Positions 6,239 through 13,128 of a stretch of 16,714 bases of DNA are shown piece by piece. Each line of letters starts with the position of its first letter. Position 1 is the first letter of the stretch. A program made the position numbers and the translations under genes. The stretch lies in assembly GCA_047517485.1 (NCBI GenBank), contig JAKZSU010000122.1:1-16714 (forward strand). The letters run 5' to 3'. The notes under the pieces are model-generated. The model had not been told where the DNA came from, ran no database searches, and saw nothing but the letters and a program-made list of their open reading frames with translations. This DNA is from JAKZSU01 sp047517485. Its GTDB lineage: Bacteria > Pseudomonadota > Alphaproteobacteria > UBA7887.

Positions 6239-7529
6239 TATAATTCCCCGCCAAGCCCGCCGGCCTCGGACCGCCGGTCGCCCAGTCGAGCAATTCGACG
6301 GTATGCACCACCGGTATCCCCTCGCCGGCGAGCTGGGTCATGCAGCCGATATTGCCGCTGGCGATGGCGTGCGCACCGAGCGCGGCGATGGTCGCGAGCT
6401 TGCGCGTGCGCAACTGGCCGGCGATCTCGGGTTGCAGCAGATTGTAGGTGCCGGCGGAGCCGCAGCAGAGATGGGCGTCGACGGGCTGCACCACGTCGAA
6501 GCCGGCCGCCGTCAGCAGAGCCTTGGGCTCGGCGGTGATGTTCTGGCCGTGCTGCAACGAGCACGCGGCTTGATAGGCGATCTTCAGACCCGGCGGATCG
6601 ATCGCCGGTTTCAGTCCGAGGTCGGCCATCACCTCGGTTACATCGCGGGCGCGGTCCGCCACCGCCGCCGCGCGCGCCGACCATTCGCCATCCTCGCGCA
6701 ACATGAAACCATAGTCCTTGACCGTGGTGCCACAGCCCGACGCGTTGATGACGATTGCGTCCAGGCCCCCGGCCTCTATTTCTTTATGCCAGGCCACGAT
6801 ATTCGCCTTGGCGCTTGCCATGGCATCGGCCTCGCGCCCCATGTGGTGGGTAAGCGCGCCGCAACAGCCCGCGCCGTTCGCGACCACCACCTCGCAGCCG
6901 TGCCGGGTCAGCAGGCGCACCGTGGCTTCGTTGATCGCCGGGTTGAGCACGCGCTGGGCACAGCCGGTGAACATCGCCACCCGCATCCGCCGCGGCCCCT
7001 CGGCGGCGAAGGTTTGCGGCCGGTCGACCGTCGACGGCGTTGGAATTTGCGTCGGGGCCATGTCGAGCAGTGTCCTGAGGCGGCCCGGCGCCAGGATCTT
7101 GAACGGTCGGCCGAGCCGCGCCGCGTGCAGCGCCAAGCGAAACAGCCCCGGGCGCGGCAGCAGCCAGGCGAGTAGGGCGCGTAAGCCCCGCTCGGGCCAC
7201 GGCCGGCGAAAAGTCTCCTCGATATGGCGGCGCGCGTGATCGACCAGATGCATGTAATGCACGCCCGACGGACACGTCGTCATGCACGACAGACACGACA
7301 GGCACCGATCGACATGTTTAGTAACCTGGGCGCTGGCGTCTTGGCCGCCCTCGAGCATCTCCTTGATCAGATAGATTCGCCCGCGCGGACTGTCGAGTTC
7401 GTCGCCCAACAGCACATACGTCGGGCAGGTCGCGGTACAGAAACCGCAATGGACACACGCGCGCAGGATCGAATTCGCCTCGGCGATATCCGGGTCGGCC
7501 AATTGGGCCAGGCTGAATCCGGTCTGCAT
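6225..7529 (-). CDS. glcF: Glycolate dehydrogenase iron-sulfur subunit GlcF
   Basis: GlcF carries the 4Fe-4S clusters that pass electrons from the GlcD/GlcE flavins to the respiratory chain at the inner membrane. The 434 residues fit. Two ferredoxin motifs of the form CxxCxxCxxxCP are complete: C25/C28/C31/C35 and C76/C79/C82/C86. The C-terminal half has two cysteine-rich CCG domains, with GAGCCGALTHHMGREADA near 219-236 and CCGSAGTYN near the end, plus ASGCGTTVKDY. The ATG at 7529 follows the glcE stop after six bases, so the genes are co-transcribed. The stop codon lies within a 16-bp hairpin that leads into repeat copy C. Confidence 0.96.
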   Translation of the reverse strand: MQTGFSLAQLADPDIAEANSILRACVHCGFCTATCPTYVLLGDELDSPRGRIYLIKEMLEGGQDASAQVTKHVDRCLSCLSCMTTCPSGVHYMHLVDHARRHIEETFRRPWPERGLRALLAWLLPRPGLFRLALHAARLGRPFKILAPGRLRTLLDMAPTQIPTPSTVDRPQTFAAEGPRRMRVAMFTGCAQRVLNPAINEATVRLLTRHGCEVVVANGAGCCGALTHHMGREADAMASAKANIVAWHKEIEAGGLDAIVINASGCGTTVKDYGFMLREDGEWSARAAAVADRARDVTEVMADLGLKPAIDPPGLKIAYQAACSLQHGQNITAEPKALLTAAGFDVVQPVDAHLCCGSAGTYNLLQPEIAGQLRTRKLATIAALGAHAIASGNIGCMTQLAGEGIPVVHTVELLDWATGGPRPAGLAGNYTELQ

Positions 7530-7535
7530 GGCGTT

Positions 7536-8768
7536 CTAACTTTCCGCGACCATGCGGCCGGGATTGAGCACGCCGCGGGGATCGAATTGGCTCTTGAAAC
7601 GAGCGCTAAGCGCGGCGAGCGGCGCGGGCTGGGGGTGAAACACCGGAACGCGGGCACGCAGATCCGCGTCGGCGCGTACCAAGGTCGCGTGACCGCCGTG
7701 GCCGGCGCGCGCGATCGCGCCGCGCACCACCGACGCCCCGCCATCCTCGGCCGACCCCTCGACCGCCAGCCACACCAAGCCGCCGGCCCAGTCGAAAAAC
7801 CACTCACAGTCGCAATGCCGGGCGATATCGGCGACGATCGCCGGCGCCGCCGCGGGCGGCACCGACAGCCGCCAAATCCGATGCTCGGGCAGCGCGACGA
7901 ACGGCGTGACGTCGCCTATCTCGCGCCACAAGCGGCGCGAATTCGTCGCGTGCAGTTCCTCGATCGCGCCATGAGCGGCAAGGTGATCGCGCAATCGATC
8001 GCATCGATAGAGCACGGATTTTTCGGTTCCCTCGAGCCGCACCGCGGTCACCGACGTACCGGCGCCGGAGACGTAGTCAACGCCCGAGCGCGCCGCGACC
8101 GCCGTTGGAATATGAGCCAGCGCGGTGGCCTCGAACGCGGCGCCGGCGACGCCCGCGAGGACCGATACCGCTTCACTGTCGGCCAAACCCTGAACCAGAA
8201 CCGTCCGCGTCTTCTCGGCCGCCGGCAGCACCTTCAGTGTGACATCGGTAAGCACGGCAAGCGTACCATAACTGCCGGCCAAGGCCTTGCAGAGATCGTA
8301 ACCGGTGACGTTCTTGACCACCTTGCCACCCGACTTGAACAGCTCGCCGCGTCCATTGACCGCCTTGAGCCCGAGAAAATGATCGCGCGCCGCGCCGGCC
8401 GCGATCCGTCGCGGGCCGGACTGGTTGCACGCCACCACGCCGCCGATCGTCGCCTGGCCCGCCGCGCCGCCGAACAACGGTCCGAAATCGGGCGGCTCGA
8501 ACGCGAGCTGCTGATGGTTCTCGGCCAATAGCGTCTCGATAGACTCGAGCGAGGTGCCGGCGCCGGCACTCAACGCCAGCTCCGACGGCTCGTAATAACC
8601 GACCCCAGAGAGGTCGCTCAGGTCGAGGGTGGCGCTGTAATTGCCCGGTCGCCCCAAGCCCCGCTTGCTGCCGCGGCCGAGCACTTCGAGCGGCGTCTCC
8701 TCGGACACCGCCCACGCCACCGCCTCGCAGACATGGGCGTCATCGGTCGGCCTGAAGTGATGGCTCAT
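7536..8768 (-). CDS. glcE: Glycolate dehydrogenase FAD-binding subunit GlcE
   Basis: GlcE is the shorter FAD-binding subunit of glycolate dehydrogenase, which oxidises glycolate to glyoxylate. The 410 residues show a PCMH-type FAD domain: VLGRGSKRGLG at 29-39, LSAGAGTSLESIE around 67-78, GGVVACNQSGPRR at 109-121 and GGKVVKNVTGYDL at 147-159. The C-terminal end FKSQFDPRGVLNPGRM is the usual closing motif of this flavoprotein family. The ATG overlaps the glcD stop by one base (TGATG), so the two are translationally coupled, and glcF follows after six bases. Confidence 0.95.
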   Translation of the reverse strand: MSHHFRPTDDAHVCEAVAWAVSEETPLEVLGRGSKRGLGRPGNYSATLDLSDLSGVGYYEPSELALSAGAGTSLESIETLLAENHQQLAFEPPDFGPLFGGAAGQATIGGVVACNQSGPRRIAAGAARDHFLGLKAVNGRGELFKSGGKVVKNVTGYDLCKALAGSYGTLAVLTDVTLKVLPAAEKTRTVLVQGLADSEAVSVLAGVAGAAFEATALAHIPTAVAARSGVDYVSGAGTSVTAVRLEGTEKSVLYRCDRLRDHLAAHGAIEELHATNSRRLWREIGDVTPFVALPEHRIWRLSVPPAAAPAIVADIARHCDCEWFFDWAGGLVWLAVEGSAEDGGASVVRGAIARAGHGGHATLVRADADLRARVPVFHPQPAPLAALSARFKSQFDPRGVLNPGRMVAES

Positions 8769-10255
8769 CAGAACCTAGGTATGTCCGGGAACGGCAGCTT
8801 ACCGTGATGGACATGCATCTTGCCGAGTTCGGCGCAGCGGTGCAGTTCAGGGAAAACTTTGCCCGGATTGAGCAAGCCCTCGGCATCGAAGGCGCATTTC
8901 ACGCGCTGCTGCTGGTTGAGGTCGATCTCGTTGAACATGGTCCCCATCAAGTCGCGTTTCTCCACGCCGATGCCGTGCTCGCCGCTCAGTACCCCACCGA
9001 CCTCGACGCATAGTTTGAGGATCTCGGCACCGAACGCCTCGGCGTTGGCAAGCTCGCCCGGATTGTTGGCGTCGTACAGAATCAGCGGGTGCATATTGCC
9101 GTCGCCGGCGTGAAAAACATTGGCCACGCGCAAATCGAACCGCCGCGACAATTCGGCGATGCGCGACAGCACCTCGGGCAAGCGGCTGCGCGGGATGGTG
9201 CCATCCATGCAGAGGTAATCGGGCGAAATCCGGCCGACCGCGGGGAACGCCGATTTGCGACCGAGCCAGAAGCGCAGCCGCTCGTCCTCGCTCTCGCTGG
9301 CGCGTACCGACACCGCGCCGCAGCGTTCGGCGATCGCGCGCACCCGTTCGATGAGATCGTCGACCTCGACCCCGGGCCCGTCGAGCTCGACGATCAACAG
9401 CGATTCGACGTCGAGCGGGTAGCCGGCGTGGCAGAACGCTTCCGCCGCCTCGATCGCCGCCTTGTCCATCATTTCCATGCCGCCGGGTATGATCCCCGAG
9501 GCGATAACCTCGGTGACGCATCCACCGCCCGCCTCGACGCTGGGAAATCCGATCAGCAGCGCCCTCGCGGTCTCGGGCTTGGGCAGGATCCGCACCGTGA
9601 CCTCGGTGATCACCCCGAGCAAACCTTCCGACCCGGTCATGATGCCGAGCAGATCATAGCCCTCGGAATCGAGATGGCGCCCGCCGAGACGGAGGATCTC
9701 GCCGTCCATGGTCACCATTTCGAGGCCAAGAATATTGTTCGTGGTCACGCCGTACTTGAGGCAATGCACGCCGCCCGAGTTCTCCGCCACATTGCCGCCG
9801 ATCGAACAGGCGATCTGGCTCGACGGGTCGGGCGCGTAATAGAAACCGGCCTCATCCACCGCTTGGCTGATCGCCAAGTTGGTCACCCCGGGTTGGACAA
9901 CGGCGCAGCGATTGGCATAGTCGATGTCGAGCACGCGATTGAATTTGGCGAGCCCCAGGGTGATGCCATCGGCGAGCGGCAAGGCGCCGCCGGAGAGCCC
10001 GGTCCCGGCGCCGCGCGGCACCACTTTGACGTCGCCCGCCGCGCAAAGTTTCATGATTTCGGAGACTTGCGCGGTGGTTTGCGGCAACACCACGATCATC
10101 GGCAGCGCCCGATAGGCGGTCAGCCCGTCGGTCTCGTAGGCGCGCAGCTCGTCTTCCTCGACGATCACGCCCTCGCCCGGGACAATCGCGCGTAACGCCT
10201 CGATCAGTGCCGGTCTGGCGGCGATGACTTTGGGATCAGGCTCGGGCATAATCAT
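8768..10255 (-). CDS. glcD: Glycolate dehydrogenase FAD-linked catalytic subunit GlcD
   Basis: GlcD is the catalytic flavoprotein of glycolate dehydrogenase. With the ATG at 10255 it has 495 residues, close to E. coli GlcD. Visible: the FAD-binding PRGAGTGLSGGALP at 80-93, SIGGNVAENSGG at 151-162, GSEGLLGVITEVT at 208-220, and in the C-terminal half NVFHAGDGNMHPLI and GGVLSGEHGIGVEKR, all typical of the GlcD/D-lactate dehydrogenase family. I chose 10255 because GAGGA lies six bases upstream; an in-frame GTG at 10276 would put that site inside the gene. It is the first gene of glcDEF. A putative promoter (10319-10347) and a 7-bp inverted repeat (10284-10300) lie upstream. No GlcC-type regulator or malate synthase gene is adjacent here. 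Confidence 0.95.
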   Translation of the reverse strand: MIMPEPDPKVIAARPALIEALRAIVPGEGVIVEEDELRAYETDGLTAYRALPMIVVLPQTTAQVSEIMKLCAAGDVKVVPRGAGTGLSGGALPLADGITLGLAKFNRVLDIDYANRCAVVQPGVTNLAISQAVDEAGFYYAPDPSSQIACSIGGNVAENSGGVHCLKYGVTTNNILGLEMVTMDGEILRLGGRHLDSEGYDLLGIMTGSEGLLGVITEVTVRILPKPETARALLIGFPSVEAGGGCVTEVIASGIIPGGMEMMDKAAIEAAEAFCHAGYPLDVESLLIVELDGPGVEVDDLIERVRAIAERCGAVSVRASESEDERLRFWLGRKSAFPAVGRISPDYLCMDGTIPRSRLPEVLSRIAELSRRFDLRVANVFHAGDGNMHPLILYDANNPGELANAEAFGAEILKLCVEVGGVLSGEHGIGVEKRDLMGTMFNEIDLNQQQRVKCAFDAEGLLNPGKVFPELHRCAELGKMHVHHGKLPFPDIPRF

Positions 10256-10283
10256 GGCGCATCCTCGACTCGACACGGTTCAC

Positions 10284-10300
10284 GGCCCGATCGTCGGGCC
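10284..10300. promoter_or_regulatory. inverted repeat in the glcD leader, possible operator
   Basis: GGCCCGA (10284-10290) and TCGGGCC (10294-10300) form perfect arms around TCG. It lies between the putative glcD transcription start near 10312 and the start codon, so it could be a regulator site or an mRNA hairpin. No regulator is identified. Confidence 0.4.
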
Positions 10301-10318
10301 CCGGTACTCTCACGGGGG

Positions 10319-10347
10319 ATTGTGGAACCGGAAACGGCGCCGGTCAA
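10319..10347 (-). promoter_or_regulatory. predicted promoter of glcDEF
   Basis: On the minus strand TTGACC (10347-10342) is followed after exactly 17 nt by CACAAT (10324-10319). Transcription would start near 10312, about 57 nt before glcD. The -35 lies in the loop and 3' arm of the rpmJ terminator hairpin. Confidence 0.35.
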
Positions 10348-10357
10348 TCGGCGCCGT
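10334..10357 (-). terminator. predicted terminator of rpmJ
   Basis: ACGGCGCCG and CGGCGCCGT form a perfect 9-bp GC-rich stem with a 6-nt loop, 24 bp after the rpmJ stop. On the minus strand it continues TTTCC, a weak U-tract, so efficiency is uncertain. Confidence 0.6.
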
Positions 10358-10381
10358 GCGACGGAGTCGATACGCGGGGGA

Positions 10382-10507
10382 TCAGCCCTGGCGCGCCTTG
10401 AACCGGGGATTGGTCTTGTTGATGACGTAGAGCCGGCCCTTGCGCCGAACGACGCGGCAATCCTTGTGCCGCCGCTTGGCGGATTTGAGCGATTTCAGGA
10501 CTTTCAT
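10382..10507 (-). CDS. rpmJ: 50S ribosomal protein bL36 (41-residue form)
   Basis: The minus strand encodes 41 residues: MKVLKSLKSAKRRHKDCR, then VVRRKGRLYVINKTN and PRFKARQG. This is the bL36 variant with an insertion and without the canonical zinc-binding cysteines: only C17 and H14 remain, where the 37-38 residue form has three Cys and one His. This form is usual in alphaproteobacteria. bL36 is a small RNA-binding protein of the large ribosomal subunit. It is preceded by AGGA 11 bases before ATG, a leader of about 93 nt with a 7-bp hairpin, and a strong promoter. A terminator follows. It is a single-gene unit. Confidence 0.96.
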   Translation of the reverse strand: MKVLKSLKSAKRRHKDCRVVRRKGRLYVINKTNPRFKARQG

Positions 10508-10565
10508 CGTCTGACTTTTCCTGCCTCCAACCTGGGCTCCAAGAACCGGTCACCTCGACCGTTTG

Positions 10566-10586
10566 CGCCGGCCACCACTGCCGGCG
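10566..10586 (-). promoter_or_regulatory. hairpin in the rpmJ 5' leader
   Basis: CGCCGGC (10566-10572) and GCCGGCG (10580-10586) form a 7-bp stem with a 7-nt loop, in the leader between the predicted start near 10600 and the ATG at 10507. It may act in mRNA stability or ribosomal-protein feedback; no known leader motif is recognised. Confidence 0.4.
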
Positions 10587-10606
10587 GCCGTATCGCGAAG
10601 GCGCGG

Positions 10607-10635
10607 ACAATAAGGGCCCGGCAGGGGGCTGTCAA
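10607..10635 (-). promoter_or_regulatory. predicted strong sigma70-type promoter of rpmJ
   Basis: On the minus strand a perfect TTGACA (10635-10630) is followed after 17 nt by TATTGT (10612-10607). It lies seven bases downstream of the methyltransferase stop and drives transcription toward rpmJ. Confidence 0.7.
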
Positions 10636-10641
10636 TCGCCG

Positions 10642-11670
10642 CTAAAGCCCGAATTCGTGCTTCAGGGCGTGGATCCGATAGCACCGCAGTTCGTTGGCGT
10701 CGAACAGCGCCAACCGGCGGCACCAGATTTCGGCCTCGAGGACGATCGCCAGCGCCGTCTCGCGGGGCACCTGGCCTGGCTTGAGGCCGCTGATCAATCC
10801 GGCCCAGCTCTTGATGACCAGCGATTTGATCTGGTCGGTTATGTCTTCGTTGACCCGCACCTGGAAGCCGATATCGGTAAGCCGAGACACGGTTTGATCC
10901 TTGGTCCAGGGTCGGGGCGTGGGCCGTTCGGCCGCCAGCCAGGCGTCGAGCCCGGCGGACGCGGTATCCTCCGCCGGCAGCATATAGTCGGTGAAGAGAA
11001 CCTGCCCGGTCGGCTTCAGCGCCTTAAATATTTCCTCGAACAAAAGCTCTTTCTCGGGCATGGCATATAGGGCTTCCTTCGAGATCACCGCGTCCATGGC
11101 GGTGCCGTCGAGTTCGATCTTGGGCGGCGTGTACAGTACGATCGGCGCTTTTTTCGCCATGCCCGCCTTGACCGATATTTCCATTCCGGCGGCGACCAGA
11201 TCGGCGTCGGCCTCGAGACCGGTGACCCAGGCGCCGGTTGATTCGGCGATCACGCGTGTCGAGCCGCCCAGGCCGGGATTGAGATCGAGCACGCTCATCG
11301 TTTCGTTCAGGCCAAGCGGCTTGACCAGCATCATCACATGTTCGGCTTCGCCGGGGCTACTGAACCCGTCGCCCCACAGGCGCTGAACCACCTCGCATCG
11401 CGCCGGCGACCAGTTGATTTCGGGTTCGGCCGCGGCGGCCGGCTCGGCGGCCGGCTCGGGTTCCTCCGCGGCGGGCAGTTCGCCGGCATATTCGTCGCCT
11501 TCCCACCACGCGTTCAAACGCGCCAGAATCGGGCTAAACTTACTCGATGCGGACTCGGAATCGTGTTCGCCCTCCGCCGATGTCTCGGAAGAGGGAGCTT
11601 CGTCCTCGTCGGACTCTTTCCCGCGTTTCTTCAATAATCCAAACAATAATCCGACCCACAAGGCACCCAA
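10642..11670 (-). CDS. Class I SAM-dependent methyltransferase with acidic N-terminal linker
   Basis: The C-terminal part is a Rossmann-type methyltransferase: motif I is MSVLDLNPGLGG at about 125-136, followed by VTGLEAD (the acidic residue that usually binds the SAM ribose), then AVISKEALYAMPEKELLFEEIFKALKP and GQVLFTDYML. The substrate cannot be told. Residues 1-16 are hydrophobic and end in KKR, a possible short membrane anchor; residues 17-85 are a low-complexity acidic/Ala-Pro linker. The start is uncertain: the frame has no early ATG, and TTG at 11670 is the first candidate after an in-frame TGA, with only a distant AAGG upstream; TTG at 11661 is the next. The gene stands between tRNA-Val and rpmJ on the same strand. 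The position gives no firm clue to function. Confidence 0.82.
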   Translation of the reverse strand: MGALWVGLLFGLLKKRGKESDEDEAPSSETSAEGEHDSESASSKFSPILARLNAWWEGDEYAGELPAAEEPEPAAEPAAAAEPEINWSPARCEVVQRLWGDGFSSPGEAEHVMMLVKPLGLNETMSVLDLNPGLGGSTRVIAESTGAWVTGLEADADLVAAGMEISVKAGMAKKAPIVLYTPPKIELDGTAMDAVISKEALYAMPEKELLFEEIFKALKPTGQVLFTDYMLPAEDTASAGLDAWLAAERPTPRPWTKDQTVSRLTDIGFQVRVNEDITDQIKSLVIKSWAGLISGLKPGQVPRETALAIVLEAEIWCRRLALFDANELRCYRIHALKHEFGL

Positions 11671-11774
11671 ATCGGTGATTACGGCCTTGCTTCAAAACGC
11701 CCCATAACAGCAATGTATATAGGTCGCACGGACAAAAAGTGTCGTGGATCACGCTTGCTTGAAGCCCGAGACGA

Positions 11775-11849
11775 TGGTGGGCGCGGCTGGGATCGAACCA
11801 GCGACCCCCACGATGTCAACGTGGTGCTCTCCCGCTGAGCTACGCGCCC
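11775..11849 (-). tRNA. tRNA-Val (anticodon GAC)
   Basis: A complete cloverleaf on the minus strand: acceptor GGGCGCG (11849-11843) pairs with CGCGCCC, discriminator A, encoded CCA at 11777-11775. The D arm is GCTCAGCGGGAGAGC. The anticodon stem CCACG/CGTGG encloses loop TTGACAT with anticodon GAC (11817-11815), reading GUC/GUU valine codons. The T arm has GGTTCGATCC. Confidence 0.97.
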
Positions 11850-11890
11850 TGTCTCGTCGCGCCGGCGATCACGCCGCCCGCGCGCGGCGC

Positions 11891-11918
11891 ACTATAGCCA
11901 ACGTCGAGGGCTTGGCAA
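11891..11918 (-). promoter_or_regulatory. predicted promoter of tRNA-Val
   Basis: TTGCCA (11918-11913) and TATAGT (11896-11891) on the minus strand are separated by 16 nt; each matches consensus at five of six positions. Transcription would start near 11884, about 35 nt before the tRNA 5' end. Confidence 0.65.
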
Positions 11919-12022
11919 GCATCCGTACAGCTCAGCCGATCCGTATTCCGGACTAGCGAAATGCGGTCGCTTGTGCGTAGACTTCGAATCGATGACCAAC
12001 CAAATTCGGGGCCCCCGTTACC

Positions 12023-12898
12023 GTGTCTCATAAGGTCGCGCTGCCCAAGATCCAGACGCTGCCGCTGGTGCTCGCCTCGCCGCACAGCGGCCGCGACTAT
12101 CCACCCGCGTTCCTTCGCCATGCTCATCTTGCCAAGAGCGCGCTGCGGATGTCGGAGGACGCCTTTGTCGATACCTTGTTTGCCGCCGCGCCGGATCGCG
12201 GCGCGCCGCTGATCACCGCGCTGTTTCCGCGAACCTTCGTCGATGCCAATCGCGAACCGCTCGAACTCGATCCCGCGATGTTCTCCGATCGGCTGCCGTG
12301 GCCGGTCAATCGAACCTCGCCACGGGTGCGCGGCGGCCTCGGCGTGATCGCCCGCGTCGGCGCCAACGGCGCGCCGATCTACGATCGACGGCTCCCGGTG
12401 GCCGAGGCGCGCGAGCGGATTCGACAGCATTATTTTCCCTATCATCGGGCGTTGCGCCAACTGGTTCACGACACCAGGCAGCGGTTTGGCCACGTCATCC
12501 TGCTCGATTGCCACTCGATGCCGTCGCAAGCCGTGGCGCGCCTGTCGGTGACTATCGGCCGCGTGTCCAACGAGCCGGCGCGGCCCATCGACTTCGTTCT
12601 CGGCGACTGCCACGGCGCGTCGTGTACCAGTGATATCACCGACAGCGCGGAAGAAGTTCTGACCGACCTCGGCTATACCGTGGCGCGCAATAGCCCCTAT
12701 GCCGGCGGCTTCACCACGCGGCATTACGGACACCCCGAGCGCGGCATCCACGCGTTGCAGATCGAGGTCAATCGCGCGCTCTACATGGACGAGGCGACAC
12801 TCGAACGCCATGCCGGCGCCGATCGCTTGGCCGAGGAGCTCGGCGAAGCGATCGCCCACATCGCCGCCGCATCGCCAATCGCGCGCGCCGCCGAATAA
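12023..12898 (+). CDS. N-formylglutamate amidohydrolase family protein
   Basis: The family hydrolyses N-formyl-L-glutamate to glutamate and formate, the last step of one histidine degradation route (HutG), though many members are uncharacterised. The 291 residues carry the family motifs: LASPHSGRDYP at 18-27, with the first metal-ligand-type His, FVDANREPLELD at 72-83, LLDCHSMPS at 160-168, and the C-terminal GGFTTRHYGHPERGIHALQIEVNRALYMDE. No hut genes are adjacent, so histidine degradation is only one option. The GTG start at 12023 is the best in-frame choice; its ribosome site is weak, and the ATG at 11991 is out of frame. No signal peptide is seen, so it is cytosolic. The sRNA terminator lies convergently just after the stop. 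Confidence 0.9.
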   Translation: MSHKVALPKIQTLPLVLASPHSGRDYPPAFLRHAHLAKSALRMSEDAFVDTLFAAAPDRGAPLITALFPRTFVDANREPLELDPAMFSDRLPWPVNRTSPRVRGGLGVIARVGANGAPIYDRRLPVAEARERIRQHYFPYHRALRQLVHDTRQRFGHVILLDCHSMPSQAVARLSVTIGRVSNEPARPIDFVLGDCHGASCTSDITDSAEEVLTDLGYTVARNSPYAGGFTTRHYGHPERGIHALQIEVNRALYMDEATLERHAGADRLAEELGEAIAHIAAASPIARAAE

Positions 12899-12909
12899 TA
12901 CCAGCTCGC

Positions 12910-12938
12910 AAAAAAAGGCCGCGGCATATGCCACGGCC
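12910..12938 (-). terminator. intrinsic terminator of the small RNA
   Basis: On the minus strand GGCCGTGGC pairs with GCCGCGGCC around ATAT, nine pairs including one U-G, followed by seven T (12916-12910). On the plus strand the wobble becomes a C-A mismatch and no T-run follows, so the minus strand is the transcribed one. Confidence 0.85.
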
Positions 12939-12999
12939 CAAGTTTAGGGAGGATACGCCCCAAAGGGCGGGGCAGATCGGCACGCGAAGCGCCAATGCC
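12910..12999 (-). ncRNA. predicted trans-acting small RNA, suhB/MmgR (alpha-r8)-like
   Basis: A complete transcription unit of about 90 nt lies in the gap between two genes. On the minus strand a TTGCAA-N17-TATATT promoter is followed by a 5' hairpin (GGCA...TGCC enclosing GCG/CGC), a second hairpin (CGCCC/GGGCG), an apparently unpaired stretch holding TATCCTCCCTAAACTT, and a 9-bp terminator hairpin with seven T. CCUCCC is complementary to Shine-Dalgarno sites, so base pairing with ribosome sites of target mRNAs is plausible. The layout recalls the suhB/MmgR sRNA family of alphaproteobacteria, MmgR being linked to PHB granule control in Sinorhizobium; the likeness is from memory and was not aligned. 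The 5' end is estimated to within a few bases. The ORF reading across this stretch (12781-13029) would be cut by the terminator. Confidence 0.75.
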
Positions 13000-13005
13000 A
13001 AGGTC

Positions 13006-13034
13006 AATATAGGACTCTGATTGCTGCATTGCAA
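13006..13034 (-). promoter_or_regulatory. predicted promoter of the small RNA
   Basis: TTGCAA (13034-13029) and TATATT (13011-13006) on the minus strand are separated by exactly 17 nt. An A/T-rich AAAATAT lies just upstream of the -35. The predicted start near 13000 gives an RNA ending at the T-run at 12910. Confidence 0.7.
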
Positions 13035-13036
13035 CA
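13022..13036. promoter_or_regulatory. PhaR/AniA-like operator over the small RNA -35 box
   Basis: TGCTGC (13022-13027) and GCAACA (13031-13036) form an inverted repeat with one mismatch and a 3-nt centre. The core CTGC-N3-GCAA is one base from the CTGC-N3-GCAG type site described for the polyhydroxyalkanoate regulator PhaR (AniA). It covers the -35 hexamer, so a bound protein would block transcription. The link to PhaR is inference. Confidence 0.4.
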
Positions 13037-13128
13037 TATTTTCCGCGCTCGATTAAGGATATTCGTAACTTACTGCGACATAAGTGTTAATTTTATTGTT
13101 GCGGCGCAATAGGTGCGTCCGATTCGGG

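Noticed and set aside
10256..10276. GlcD start at GTG 10276
   Set aside because: The GAGGA ribosome site at 10262-10266 would then be inside the gene; ATG at 10255 is correctly spaced.
11742..11765. Terminator after tRNA-Val
   Set aside because: CGTG-N3-CACG followed by GACACTTTTT is too short a stem and too far from the T-run.
12781..13029. 82-codon minus-strand frame starting MQQSESYIDLG
   Set aside because: Its start lies in the -35 region of the sRNA promoter and the frame crosses the strong terminator at 12910-12938, so it could not be transcribed whole from this promoter; it then runs antisense into the amidohydrolase gene.
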